Source: Thamnidium elegans (Eukaryota > Mucoromycota > Mucoromycetes > Mucorales > Mucoraceae). From it: DNA of 64,000 nucleotides. The first letter of the stretch is position 1, and each line of letters starts with the position of its first letter. Location of the stretch: assembly GCA_025201345.1 (NCBI GenBank), contig JAIXMG010000026.1, positions 186,001 to 250,000 of the forward strand, read 5' to 3'. The notes beneath the pieces are model-generated. The model made no database searches and had not been told where the DNA came from. It saw only the letters and a list, made by a program, of their open reading frames with translations. This document shows positions 23,613 to 36,430 of this stretch, piece by piece. The position numbers and the translations under genes are program-made.

Positions 23613-26594
23613 CAAGATTCTGTTCCTTTTTTCCCTTATATCATCTGTTTATATGATATAAATAGTTTTTCTTCTAAAAAGTGTATTTAGATTTAATAAT
23701 AGTGTTTCAAATATTTAAAGAAATAAAATAGAAAAGAAAAACCGCTACTATTTCTAATCAAATTTAAAGTTCTATATATACTTCCAGTGAGATTATTTAT
23801 TTATAACTAAAAGTGTATACATTCTGTGACCGCACCGCTTTTAAAAAAACACTGCTACGAAAAAAAGAAAAAAAAAAGTGATATATAAAACATTAATGCT
23901 GCAAGTATTATACTTCGCCACACATTGAAGCATACAACCGCTTCAGGCAAACAAACATATGTGAACATGGCGAGCAAAAAATTACAAACGGAGAATAATA
24001 TAAAATTATTGGAATATAACAGTAAAGGGAGTTAGATCAAAAAGACTCGGGTATTGGAACACATTTATTTTTACTGCTTTCACTTTTTTTTATTATAGGT
24101 TTTTTTTTTGGGTGACCGCATATTGGTGTTACGTGTTACATGGCGACAAAAAGGCTTTCAATGGTATGACATATGTTTACTTTTGTGCGACATTTTTTAC
24201 GCGTATTATTAGCATCAAATCTAGAGCATGGAAACCTTGACTTTATGCAGATCAGACTATACTAGAAAATGGCTCTCTCTTTTTTTTAAGCGAATAAGTG
24301 CAAGGTAAAATTCATTTAATAAGTTCCAATTTAATTATATATATATATATATATATATTAGCACAGAAAAAAAAAAAGGGATGGGGGGAAGGTCGCCCCC
24401 TTTTTTTATATATATATCTTGCTTCGCTATTAGTACAACATGGTTACGCCTAAACTTTGAAATTGAGGCGTACAGTAATCATTTCGGATTAATTTATTGG
24501 AGTCAAATTAAGGGAATTTTTTCTTTTTTATCAGAGATTATAAACCACCCGAAAAAAAAAAAGTGTACTTGCATCCGGAACTAGTTTAACTAGGCTTATT
24601 ATAGTTTTTTAATGCGCTCAATTGAATTTATTCGTCATTGAAAAAAAAAAAAAAAAAAAAAAAAAGACACTCAGTAAAGTAATATAGATGCAGAAACAAG
24701 AGGAACATGCCAGATCAGGGTAACACGACATGGTAATTTTTTATTGATTGGTGCTAGTGGCAAAGAACCGCACAGTTCGAAATGAATAAATAAAAGCTAT
24801 TTACCCCCGACCAACCGGTCCATAGTAAATAAACAAGATCTATTGTGCTGAATTAATAAGAAAGAGAGTTGATAATCAAATAGTTTCACTGATTTATTAA
24901 TATTTATTATTTACACGCACAAAAAAAAAAAAGTTGTCGGATCAATATTACGTGCATAAACTATTTTTAAAAAATGTTTACCATGACTACAGAAAAAAAA
25001 AACCTTGTTTAATCTTAATTTATAATATACATTCTTTTGGTAAAATACTGAATAATAAAGAGCTGGGGTATATCGATTTTATAGAAATGTTAGAAGAACG
25101 ACAAAATATACTATATAGTTTCGGAAGGGATAATGAATTTAATAGTAAACGCTTTAACTTTATCAGGTCATACTATTTATATTTTATGTATAGAATAAAT
25201 AGAATATTTATTTCATGTAAATGCCATGCATTTGATTTTTGATCTTAACTCATATGCGCTTAAAGTTTAAAACATGAATAATATACTCAATATTAAAAAA
25301 AAAAGCTATGACATTCGTTGTTCCCATACACAAAAAAAAAAAAAAAAGAAAGAAAAAAAGAAAAGGGAAAATGAGCTTAAATTACTAGCGGCAAATAATA
25401 CACTTCATATGGTTTGGGACTATAATAGGCGTCCATACATGTTAGGAAGGCTATCTCTTCTGACTGCTATTTTTTTTTCAAACTTTGATCTGCTGGGATC
25501 AAGAAAGTCTAAATCAAGGGCGTAACGTGATTTGATTGGATCTTTGCCTTAAAATGGATAATTTAAGCAAAATTTATGAAATGGTACAACAAAAAAAAGA
25601 CTCTCGCCACAGTACAAGTCATATCTTTATAATAGTTACTTTTCTCTTTTTTTTTGCAGAAAAACAAACACAGGACGACAAAAGAAAATCCTTTTTTTTT
25701 TCATCTTGTTTGACATTTAAATCAAGATGACCCCATCTCGGGAAAAGGGGGTAAAATAAAATGATAATAAAATAAAAATAACCTTGTATGACACAACAGT
25801 TGTAATCGGGGTCATCTTGATTTGAACAAAAAAAAAGTCTCTAGTAATTAAAGAGACTATTATAGTGTCCAGCTATTATTTTATTTATCCCTTTAACTGT
25901 TTAAATGTCAACTAATAAATGATCTGTTATTTAATAGCTATAATACAGAAAAAAGGGATACAAATACAAAAAAAAGAAAAAGGGAAGAGTGATATCAAGC
26001 GTGATACAAAATATGGTATATGTGTCGTACGCACAAGGTTTAAATGGATCGTCTGTTTGTGTATTTTCTTATAAATGATGAAAAAAGGGATATTTGTTTC
26101 AAGATATTTATGTAATGTCTATTTTTAAAAGAAAAAGGGAAAAAGGATTCAAGCTTGGCGGGTTTAATCTATTGAATTAACTAAGCAAATGATTTTTATT
26201 TAGCCAGTTTGTTACTACCCGATGCAGTTTCTCCTTTTATATATGTAAGAAATCAGAAGGAGGCACTAGATCACAAAAAAAAAAAAAAAAAAGGCTTGAT
26301 CTTGGTAACACGGATCTTTATTATTGGATGGAGTTATTTTATCTCAAATTAATTCAATTATACATGTTTCTAAAATGAATAAAAATGCCAATGGCTGTGA
26401 ATCTATCCGCTACTTTATTAAATACACTTCTTTTAACTTTTTACATTTACTTTAGTAAAAAGAAACCCTTCATGATCCTCATCAACAAACAAAACGCACG
26501 CGCACAAAAAGAGAGAAGAAATAAACACAATTTTAATGGAAATGTAAGCTCCTTTAGGACACCTTCTTTTTTTTTTCTCTTGTGCGACATTTTA

Positions 26595-26625
<31 letters not shown>

Positions 26626-26745
26626 CATTTCTTGATCCCCTTCCCCCCAACCACATACACACAACACTTATTTATTCTACTTCTTTTCTCTTTTCTTTCC
26701 CTTTTCTTTTTTTTTTTTTTTTTTTTTTTTCTGCTGTAAAAAAAG
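23261..26745. other. Gene-poor region, 3.5 kb
   Basis: AT-rich with T9A9 at 23261-23278, T30 near 23581, a TA run near 24337-24358, and many poly(A) runs. It contains the inverted repeat listed separately at 25716-25826. The last 100 bp before 26746 are pyrimidine-rich (CT then T27), a typical promoter of the downstream plus gene. No supported coding sequence. Confidence 0.5.
25716..25826. repeat. Inverted repeat, MITE-like or hairpin
   Basis: The left arm at 25716-25734 reads TTTAAATCAAGATGACCCC and the right arm at 25808-25826 is its reverse complement with one mismatch (18 of 19). The arms enclose about 73 bp of AT-rich sequence. The arrangement is that of a very short non-autonomous DNA element or of a hairpin RNA; no coding capacity. 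Confidence 0.7.
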
Positions 26746-28072
26746 ATGGATCGTTTATCAAGTTTATTTTTATCAACAGATCTATCAAAACTTGGAGCAA
26801 AAGAGGCACCAACTTTGGTCGCTATTTCAGCTCATGAAAAACAAACGATTGGGTTTATTCCACTTCGACTATCTCCACCAATAAAAATAAGAACCATTCG
26901 AGACGTATTCGATTTATTCTTGAATCATGAATTCTCTAGACTTTTAATGATCGTTCTCTGGTTAGTCTTTTGTGGATTTATCGAAACATTTATGGCTCAA
27001 CTTTCTGATATGAGATATCATGCTGGACCTGCTATTAGTAAGGTATAGATTGACAACAAATTAAAAAAAAAATTTAAAAAAAAGGGAAAAAAAAAAAGAG
27101 GGCCTTACATAAACTATAAAAACAAAAAACTAATATATGTATATATTATAAAAAAAAAAAAAAAAAAAGCACCCCTTAAGTGATCTTTTGCACGATGCAT
27201 TTCCTCTAGTAGCAAATACGCAAATCGTCAATTATCTATTGACTGTCATTATAGTCTATACTGTCGTTGGATTTGCCTTTCAATCGCCTGATTGGACAAC
27301 AAGATATATGATTTTACGTAGATGGGCATTTATCATGGGATTCTTGTACATATTCCGTGGTATTACTTTATTAGTGACAACATTACCTTCTTCCTTAATT
27401 GATGAATGCAGACCACCAGAGGTTGAATTAACTGGTACTGTCGGTCAACGCTTCGCATTTATTACTGAAGTCATTGGTGGTACCGCATTAACATGTACCG
27501 ATAATATCTTTTCAGGCCATACAGCTTTAATGTTTTCTTGCTGTATGATCTGGAGAGTCCACTCAAGATTTCACAGAGTCTATAGCTGGATTGTCTATTT
27601 ACTCTCTACTGCTGGTATTTTAATGATTTTATTTACAAGATTTCATTATACTGTAGATGTTGTACTTGCTATTTGTAAGCCCTTTCTTTCTTTTTAAAAA
27701 TAATAATAATAATAATAATTTATAGTTAATTGACACGTTCTTTTTCCAGATATTACTTACACCACATGGGATACTTATTTACGTTACGTTCAAGAAGCGT
27801 CGATGCGATACATGTTTGGTTTCACACGAAATTCAACTTTTGATTTATTTAATACCCAATTACATACAGGCGATGCTACACGTACCTATCAATATTTAAA
27901 TTGGCAGCCGCATCCATTAGGCAAGAAATGTATTATGTGGTTTATCATGTACGTGGACGGCCTCGATATCCGTCTTCGCGCACTTCGCGTATTTGACGAG
28001 AACGGTGTTTGGCAAAGTCAAAAACCTGCAAGTATGGCTGAAAAAAAACTTCAAGTTCAGAGCATTGTTTAG
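26746..28072 (+). CDS. Sphingomyelin-synthase-like / PAP2_C membrane phosphotransferase
   Basis: Three exons (26746-27042, 27170-27674, 27750-28072) join in phase to 374 aa. Several hydrophobic helices are evident (around LLMIVLWLVFCGFIETF, VNYLLTVIIVYTVVGFAF, WAFIMGFLYIF and WIVYLLSTAGILMILF). The catalytic signatures of the sphingomyelin synthase family are present: CTDNIFSGHTALMFS (first catalytic His in SGHT) and RFHYTVDVVLA (His and Asp of the triad). Family members transfer a phospho-headgroup from a phospholipid to ceramide in Golgi or plasma membrane. Whether the product is sphingomyelin, ceramide phosphoethanolamine or inositol phosphorylceramide cannot be read from the sequence. The acceptor of intron 1 was chosen to keep phase. 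Confidence 0.87.
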
Positions 28073-28247
28073 ATTCCTTATTTTACATTTACATTTACTT
28101 CATTATTACTTTCTTTTTATTTCTCTTTTTTAAATTCTTTCTGTAATTCCTTCTCTTCTTAATACTAATACTAATAATAATACACATAACACAAATACAT
28201 CATTTTTTTTTTAAAAAAAAAAAAAACCATTTTTATCTTTTTTTTTT

Positions 28248-29225
28248 TTAAATGCAAGTAAACGATTTTCCTTCAACTGGTTGTAACCAATTATCTTTAG
28301 GATACTTATTGTTACCTTCAATAACATGAAATGTATAAATGTATCGGGAATGTTTAGAGTAATTAGGTGCTGATTTATGTACCACACTACCATGAATTAA
28401 AACCAATGTGCCCGCTTTGACAGGGCTCATGACATATTGACTTTCATCTACTTGCAGCTCCTGGTCTCCTGTAAAAATAGTGCCTGTACCATGAGGGTCC
28501 CGAATAAATCTTCTGGTTACCGGTGTCTTTTTATGTGACCCAGGAATAAACCAAAGACAGCCATTGGTCTCTGTACAATCCTCTAACGCAAACCAAAACC
28601 CAACTGCCGACAAAGGCTCTGTATATAAGAACGAAGAATCTTGATGAGAAGGAACCGAACCACCGATATAAGGCTGTTTAAAAATCAGCATGGATTGAAG
28701 CACTTGAGGAGCCTGGAACCCAAGTTGTCTTGTCATTGTCTTCATCTTGTCATCAAGTGAAAAATCTTTAAATAAAGGTTCCAAGTCATGTAAACCATGT
28801 CCAATCTTGTTGATCGCACGTTCTTTAGGGATCTTGAGTTGGCCTTGTTCATCAAACGCTCCTTCTTCAAAAAAGAACCGGATTTTATCACCCGATTCCA
28901 AAAAGTACTCATCGCCTACATGTTTTTGTGAGGTACCGGTACTAAACTGGGTTAACGGATGACCTTCTAAGCTAAAGTTGGCAAGTAACTCTTTAGCTCT
29001 TGACTTGAGTTGGTCAGCTTTATCAACTGTAAAGAAGTCGGGGATAACGAGACAACTAATATAAAAACAAACGGTTAGAATAGAATACTATAATTTTTTT
29101 ATTTTTTTTGCCGTGTTACCCGTCTCTATCAAACTATAAAAAAGAAGCTCTGTTAGCAAATACTATAAAAACCCGCAAAAATAACCTACTTGAGCCAACT
29201 GTTCGTTTGTTAATACAATAGTCAT
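28248..29225 (-). CDS. Phytanoyl-CoA dioxygenase family protein (PHYHD1-like)
   Basis: Three exons (29225-29190, 29133-29120, 29055-28248) join in phase to 285 aa; exon 2 is only 14 nt and completes FDRDGCLVIPDFF. The Fe(II)/2-oxoglutarate oxygenase core shows the metal-binding HxD in PSHQDSSFLYTEP, GFWFALEDCTETNGCLWFIP as the core strands, PGSHKK, the distal metal His in IHGSVVHKSAPN and the 2-oxoglutarate-binding Arg in SRYIYTFHV. The arrangement is closest to PHYHD1 rather than to peroxisomal PHYH; no peroxisomal signal at either end. Substrate unknown. It converges with the sphingolipid-type gene (gap 175 bp). Confidence 0.9.
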
Positions 29226-29271
29226 GGTTTAAAAAAGAAATATAATAGTAGATAAAAAAAGAGAGATGAAA

Positions 29272-29334
29272 GTGTGGGAAATTTCGTCTTTAAGCTGTAT
29301 GCTATCGGGCATTGACCACACTTGTGATACAGTA
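29272..29334. repeat. Dispersed repeat, copy A
   Basis: Starts with the 16-mer GTGTGGGAAATTTCGT and ends TTGTGATACAGTA. It matches copy B at 30375-30449 over both ends, with a shorter middle. On minus both encode a YHKCGQC peptide. Confidence 0.75.
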
Positions 29335-29349
29335 ATGAAGATGATCGAG

Positions 29350-29386
<37 letters not shown>

Positions 29387-29485
29387 AGATGTTACTAACA
29401 TATTTTTTAAATTGCGCATCAGTTTACTATCTATTAAAGTATTTTATTGTGTGTAAACAATGAAAAAGGAAGGGGACGCAAGCAA

Positions 29486-29802
29486 TTAAAATAGTCTACC
29501 ATCGTAATATCGGCTTGCTTTTACGGGACTAAACCTTCTGTGATGGGCTGATTTTAACAACTTGGTATATGAATATGCTTCCCATTTCATACAATCGCTG
29601 TTACAGACTTCAAAAAAACTTGTATAATAAAAAGCATAGTTGATATAGTGGCTGCTTTAAAGGTAAGCGACTTGATATATACCAATGAGTGTTTTATCTT
29701 TCTCTTACCGGAAGAAAGATTTTTTTTTTTTTTTGCATGACTCACCGAGATTTTTTCTTTGGGTAATTTAGATACAGCAAATCGAATTGTTGATGCAGAC
29801 AT
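29486..29802 (-). pseudogene. Possible small gene or relic with Cys motif
   Basis: The 5' segment from 29802 reads MSASTIRFAVSKLPKEKIS and meets a GTGAGT donor. The 3' segment reads FFEVCNSDCMKWEAYSYTK, then KSAHHRRFSPVKASRYYDG, and ends with a stop at 29486. The acceptors available (TTTAAAGCAG or TATACAAG) leave a phase that does not match the donor, and two homopolymers (15 and 7 long) lie between. A one-base error in these would restore phase. No family recognised. Confidence 0.35.
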
Positions 29803-30374
29803 CTTGGGGTCCAATGGTCAGGGAGGAAACTCATATTACGCGGGAGAAAAAAAAAAAAAAACTTGGGTTAACCTTATTTTGGATCTCCACCTATTGGTCC
29901 CCCCCCCCCATTCGCCCAAAGTGTGAGTTCTTACCTGCCTCTCATTACATTCGTACCAGGAGAGTGTAGCTGCTTGAAAATAAAGAGCTAGACTGATTAA
30001 AAAGAAGACGTGGTTAGTTTTAGGGGGGGAGGGGAGGGGAAACCTCGAAACAACACGGGTCAATTAAAAAATATGACGCTCTTACCTTTTTCTTTACAGT
30101 TGTTGTTTCAGTTTTAAACCAACTGTTTGCACCACGTCAAAAAGAAACGCCTTGAAAAAAAAAAGCGGAACGATGAAGGAGAAAGGAAATATTAGATCCT
30201 TTTTGAAAGACGTACGAGTATCATTACTTACTTGCATATGCAATTTGCAGCTAAAAAGGAAAAGGTTAATTAGTCATTTATTTACTTCAAATGTAAAACA
30301 GCACGTCAAAAAGGAGGGGTATCCTCTGGATTACCTTTGACTCCAAACGATCCTCTTGAAGTTTCCAATTATTT

Positions 30375-30449
30375 GTGTGGGAAATTTCGTGGCCCCCATT
30401 TCACTTTTGTTGTATGCTACTGAGCACTGACCACATTTGTGATACAGTA
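30375..30449. repeat. Dispersed repeat, copy B
   Basis: Same 16-mer start as copy A; the last 26 bases match copy A at 24 positions. The middle differs by a 12-bp length change. Confidence 0.75.
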
Positions 30450-31103
30450 TTTGTTTGAAAAAAAAACAAAGAAAAAGTAAACAGCTAAACAGAAAAAAGA
30501 GAGACGCTTTCTTAAAAAAAAAAAAAAATACTTTGTGGGTTTTAAAACCAAATAATACTTTCAAGAATATGAAATTGTACCCAGGTGATTCTAAAGGGAT
30601 AATCTTGGTTTTAAAAGTTTATCAGATGTTTATGACATGAGCAGTGTGAATATTTAAATTGTTTCTTGATGCACATCCATCTGTGAGAATTTTTGCACAT
30701 AATGTCTTTGAAGAGAATCTTCAATACTCATAATACACTATCGAATAATAATACCTCTTTCGGGAGGGTAATAAGCTTCAAATAAAAGCGATGGTCTGAG
30801 GACAAGAGTGAAATATTTACTAACTAGGGCATAATTTTTATTAAAGAGATAAATGACATTTTAAAGCAAGAAGGCGTATATCGTTTGCATTTTTTTTTTT
30901 AGAACAACCTTTTTATACACTTTTAATCGAATCCGTTTGTATGAGCGAAAACAGAAACGTATAATAATCAATACAAGACATGAGCTCTTTTAAAAAAGAT
31001 GTACTTATATATATATATATATATATATAAAAACAAAGTGCTTGCGGGTATATACATAATAAAGAGAAAGAAAAAGTGATTTTTTTTTTAAATAGTTGTT
31101 AGC

Positions 31104-31129
31104 ACGAGTAAATAGGCCTATTTACTCGT
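31104..31129. repeat. Perfect 26-bp palindrome
   Basis: The sequence ACGAGTAAATAGG and its reverse complement are joined without spacer. Outside it a second pair, AAATAG and CTATTT, extends the symmetry with unequal spacing. Confidence 0.85.
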
Positions 31130-32573
31130 ACTATTTGTATAGGTAAGGCCCTTCAACTGAGATGTACAAAGAGGATAAATGTACTAGATATATTCTAGAC
31201 CAACGCTTATTTTAGTTTAAATATGCTCCAGCAAAGTAAATAAATAAAGTAGAAACGTGTATCGCGTAATATACCAGTTTTTTTGTTGTTGTTGTTGTGT
31301 ATTATAAGATGGTACGAACGATTTAATTTAGCAAAAGGAACAAGTCTACATCAACTAAACAGATGATTTGCAATCCAAATATATATATATACTACACTTT
31401 GACCTGTTTTGTAAATATTGTATTCCAACTTACTTTTTTTACTTTACAGAATTCCTTCCCCCCCTCCTTTATGTCATACACACAAAATGCAATCATGACA
31501 ATCATTTAAATGATACATTTTTAACTCATCGGAACCTTAATAGCACTGAAAGCCTACCAAGATAGTCACTGTTACACTGCTATCATCATATCGTTGCACA
31601 CACAAAAAGAGTTTAGATGTTATTATTGTTATTGTTATTGTTTACGAAAAAATCTCACTCACTCACTTAAACTGTAGAGGCGTATCGGGATGTATTCCGA
31701 CACATGAAAATACCTAAAATGTTGAAACGCCAAGTTTTTTTTTTTTTTTTTTCTTTATCGATGAGGGCTTTTTGATTTACTTTTCCCATCTTATTATGAA
31801 AGGAAAAGCGTATTTATAAAAGGTTATATGTTTGTTTGTTTGTTTTAAAAAAAAAGTTGTTATTGTTTTTTTTTTTTTTTTTTTTTGCACGACGTGTTGT
31901 TGATGATAATAATAGCATGACGATAATAATAACAACCCCTTTTTGTTATTATATATGTGAAATGTTTACTTGTGCTAGTAAAAAAAAAAACTGCATACAA
32001 CAATTGACATCAAAGTAACAATACTACTGCTTTACAAGAAGAAAAGTAAGTATAAATATTATAAATATAACCATATATATATATATATATAAAATAAATA
32101 CAAGAGTAAAAAAAAAGGGGGGGGAGGGATTACCAAATGCGTACTTACCGGGTATTCCGGTCGGAACTGACCATCTCATATATATTACATGTAAAGGCGT
32201 ATTCTACACACTCTTTTTTTTTTTTTTTTTTTTTTTTTATTATTATTACAAGACCTGGGTACTTTTACTTTTTACTGTAGTCAGCCGATATGGCAGATTT
32301 TCAAACGTTATAGGCACAAACGGGCTCAAACTTGCAAAAAGCCAACACATGACTTTTGTTTAAACCCGTTTTAACTAATATTGTTTTTTTTTTTCCCTTT
32401 TATTTTTATAACTTTTTTTTTTCTTTTTTTTTTTTCGTTTTTTCTTTTTTCTTTTCCCTCCTCTCCCCCCCCCCCTTTTTTTTTTATCTTTTTTATTTTT
32501 TTGTACAAATAAGAAGAAAAAAAAAAATTGTTGTCAGACACACACACACACGCTTTCTTTTTTGTATTAGTAA

Positions 32574-34249
<1,676 letters not shown>

Positions 34250-34617
34250 AAATAACAACCCGTACATCATTATGCAACTTTCTTTTTTTTTCTTTTTTTT
34301 TTCTTCTATACCGTTTCATTTTCAAGTTCTTTATATTTTTTCCCCCTTTCCCCCCCCCCCACACAAACACTCCCCCTTTTTCTTATTATACATATACATA
34401 TATCAATTCAATGTTTTTTTTTAACTATAAATAAATGTTCATTTTTTCCGCTCTTATTATTATTATTTGTTTGTTTTTTATTATTATTATTATATTTAAT
34501 TTGTATAAACTTGTTCGTCCCTGAAACACGAACGTGTTGTTTCATCACAAAAAAAAAAGGAAACAGTTTCTGTCAACGTATAAACATTGGGTTTACGAGG
34601 TGAAATGCAAATATTTA
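34250..34617. other. Intergenic between convergent genes
   Basis: Poly(T), C10 and TTA-repeat sequence; 3' flanks of the forkhead gene and the next minus gene. Nothing coding. Confidence 0.5.
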
Positions 34618-34967
34618 TTAAATAATACATGAACCCCATCTTTCAAAAGAAGGCTTGTAAGCAGGTGTCATTCCTGTACATATGGAACTTGTTACTTGAT
34701 CTTCTGAAATCAATTGAGACGAGGTGTAAGTGCCGGTTGAAGGGTTGTAATGTGATAGTGTCATGCCTAATGGTGGGGTCGTAGGGCGCGCTGGTAAATC
34801 AGTGGGTATCATCGTTGACGTCGGCTGTAAATAATCTGTGTGTACCCGTTTAACATTGGTTACCTAAGTTTTTTTTTTTTTTTTTTTAATTGATTGATTG
34901 AGAGTTACAATTCTTATTTGCTTACCTCATTATTAACATCACCTTTTCTTTTCAATTGAGTACTCAT
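34618..34967 (-). CDS. Hypothetical protein, 95 aa
   Basis: Two exons (34967-34926, 34863-34618) join in phase 0. It begins MSTQLKRKGDVNNEVTNVKR, which is basic and could hold a nuclear signal, and continues Pro/Thr-rich with PARPTTPPLGMTLSHYNPS and ends KPSFERWGSCII. The donor is GTAAGC and the acceptor ACTTAG. No domain or family recognised; the intact splice and composition argue for a real gene. Confidence 0.6.
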
Positions 34968-35289
34968 TTAATTCAAGAAAATATATTTGTATAAAAAAGA
35001 AAAGCCGCTCTTAGCAAAACTTTTTTTTTTTAAACTAGTTTAAGATGTTTGTATTTTGAGACTGTGACGACGAAACCCCGTCTTTTTTTTTTTTTTTCGT
35101 GCCAAAACCCTACCAATCAAAGCTGACCCGTCGTATATGCCATTTTTTTGTTAGTGTATGCAAAAAAAAAAAAAAAAAAAAAAATAAGAATTTTATTTAG
35201 ATAGAAAAAAAAAGGAATGGGGTTAATAAGGTTCATGTGATATAGTACAAAAAAAAAAGGAAGGGGGAAATACGATTGTAAAGTATAGA

Positions 35290-35528
35290 TTAAATTGCAC
35301 CACCTAACTTTGGTTGATAAGACTCTAAATCCATATGTAAATGAGAACTAAATGGCATACACCCTTCCATTACTGCTTCTGACATTAACGTACTAAGTGT
35401 CTCTACTGTATTTGTATCATTTTCGATCAAGTGATTTGTTAGCCTTTTCAAGTTGGCCCACACGATCGAAATAATTGCTGCCGATGTGGATGATCCAGGA
35501 ATGATACCAGGATGATGTATAGGAATAC

Positions 35529-35575
<47 letters not shown>

Positions 35576-36139
35576 CTGCTTAAAAAAAATAACAATAATT
35601 ATATATATATATATTTTTTACCTGTCAAGGTTCTTTTGCCGTTTACTTGTAAACTTTACAGGCTGTTGTTCATCGTCAGCAGACACACTAGTTAATTCTT
35701 GAGAATTCATACCAGCAGCAGTGGGCACGAAATTAGGTAACAACTTGTTTTCGGCAAAAGAAGGAGGTGTTTGCTGTACCAGTAAATCCAGTACACTATT
35801 ATCAGAGTTCAAGTTTTGTATTGCGCCTTCAATTGAGGACACTTCACTCGTTTGATCGGAAGAAAAAAACTCTACATCTTCTACAATGAAAGTACCTGTA
35901 CCGTCATGAGAAGGTAAAAAGGCTTGCTGTGAGTCTGACTCGGTATCTCGTTCGGTGTCTGAAGGTCGAAAAGACGACTCGGATTCTGAAGGAAACAAAA
36001 TAGGTGAAGACGTATTCGAACTAATTACATGCCAGTCAGTATCCGAGTCCGATATAATTGGTGCAACGACTTGATCGGAACGTAAATGCTCTGGTGCTCG
36101 TCTTTGCGTACGTCTTCTTTGTTGTTGAACGAAAGCCAT
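35290..36139 (-). CDS. Hypothetical protein, 251 aa
   Basis: Two exons (36139-35622, 35527-35290) join in phase. The N-terminus is basic (MAFVQQQRRRTQRRAPEHLR), followed by a long Ser/Asp/Glu-rich stretch with phospho-site character (SESESSFRPSDTERDTES), then a hydrophilic linker. The last 80 residues look folded: IPIHHPGIIPGSS, AAIISIVWANLKRLTNHL, VETLSTLMSEAVMEG. The intron has T43 at 35531-35573. No family recognised. It is divergently arranged with the first oxidase gene (gap 291 bp), so the two may share a promoter. Confidence 0.68.
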
Positions 36140-36430
36140 TTAACAACAAATTAATAAAAAAAAAAAAAAAGATAAAAGAAAGAAAAAAAAAAGTGATACG
36201 GGGCCTGTTCCATTTTATTTTGCTGTGGGGTTGCATAATAGTTTTTTTTCGAAATGCTTGGACCTGTGACTGTCAGTCTTTTAATCATCTAGAATTTACA
36301 GAGATAATCTATAATACTTTGACTGGTTTTATAAATGGATATACTTTCAATGTAAAAAAGTTTAAGTTTACATATAAAAAGGGAATTGCAACCTCCCCTT
36401 CTTTTTTTCTTCCTTTTTTTTTAAAAAAAA

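Larger units (their letters stand above)
29226..32573. other. Gene-poor region, 3.3 kb
   Basis: Contains a CT microsatellite (29354-29384), the small candidate gene at 29486-29802, a duplicated segment (29272-29334 and 30375-30449), a perfect palindrome (31104-31129), TA runs and long poly(T) runs near 31737, 31867 and 32214. The last 200 bp before 32574 are strongly CT-rich, the probable forkhead-gene promoter. Confidence 0.5.
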
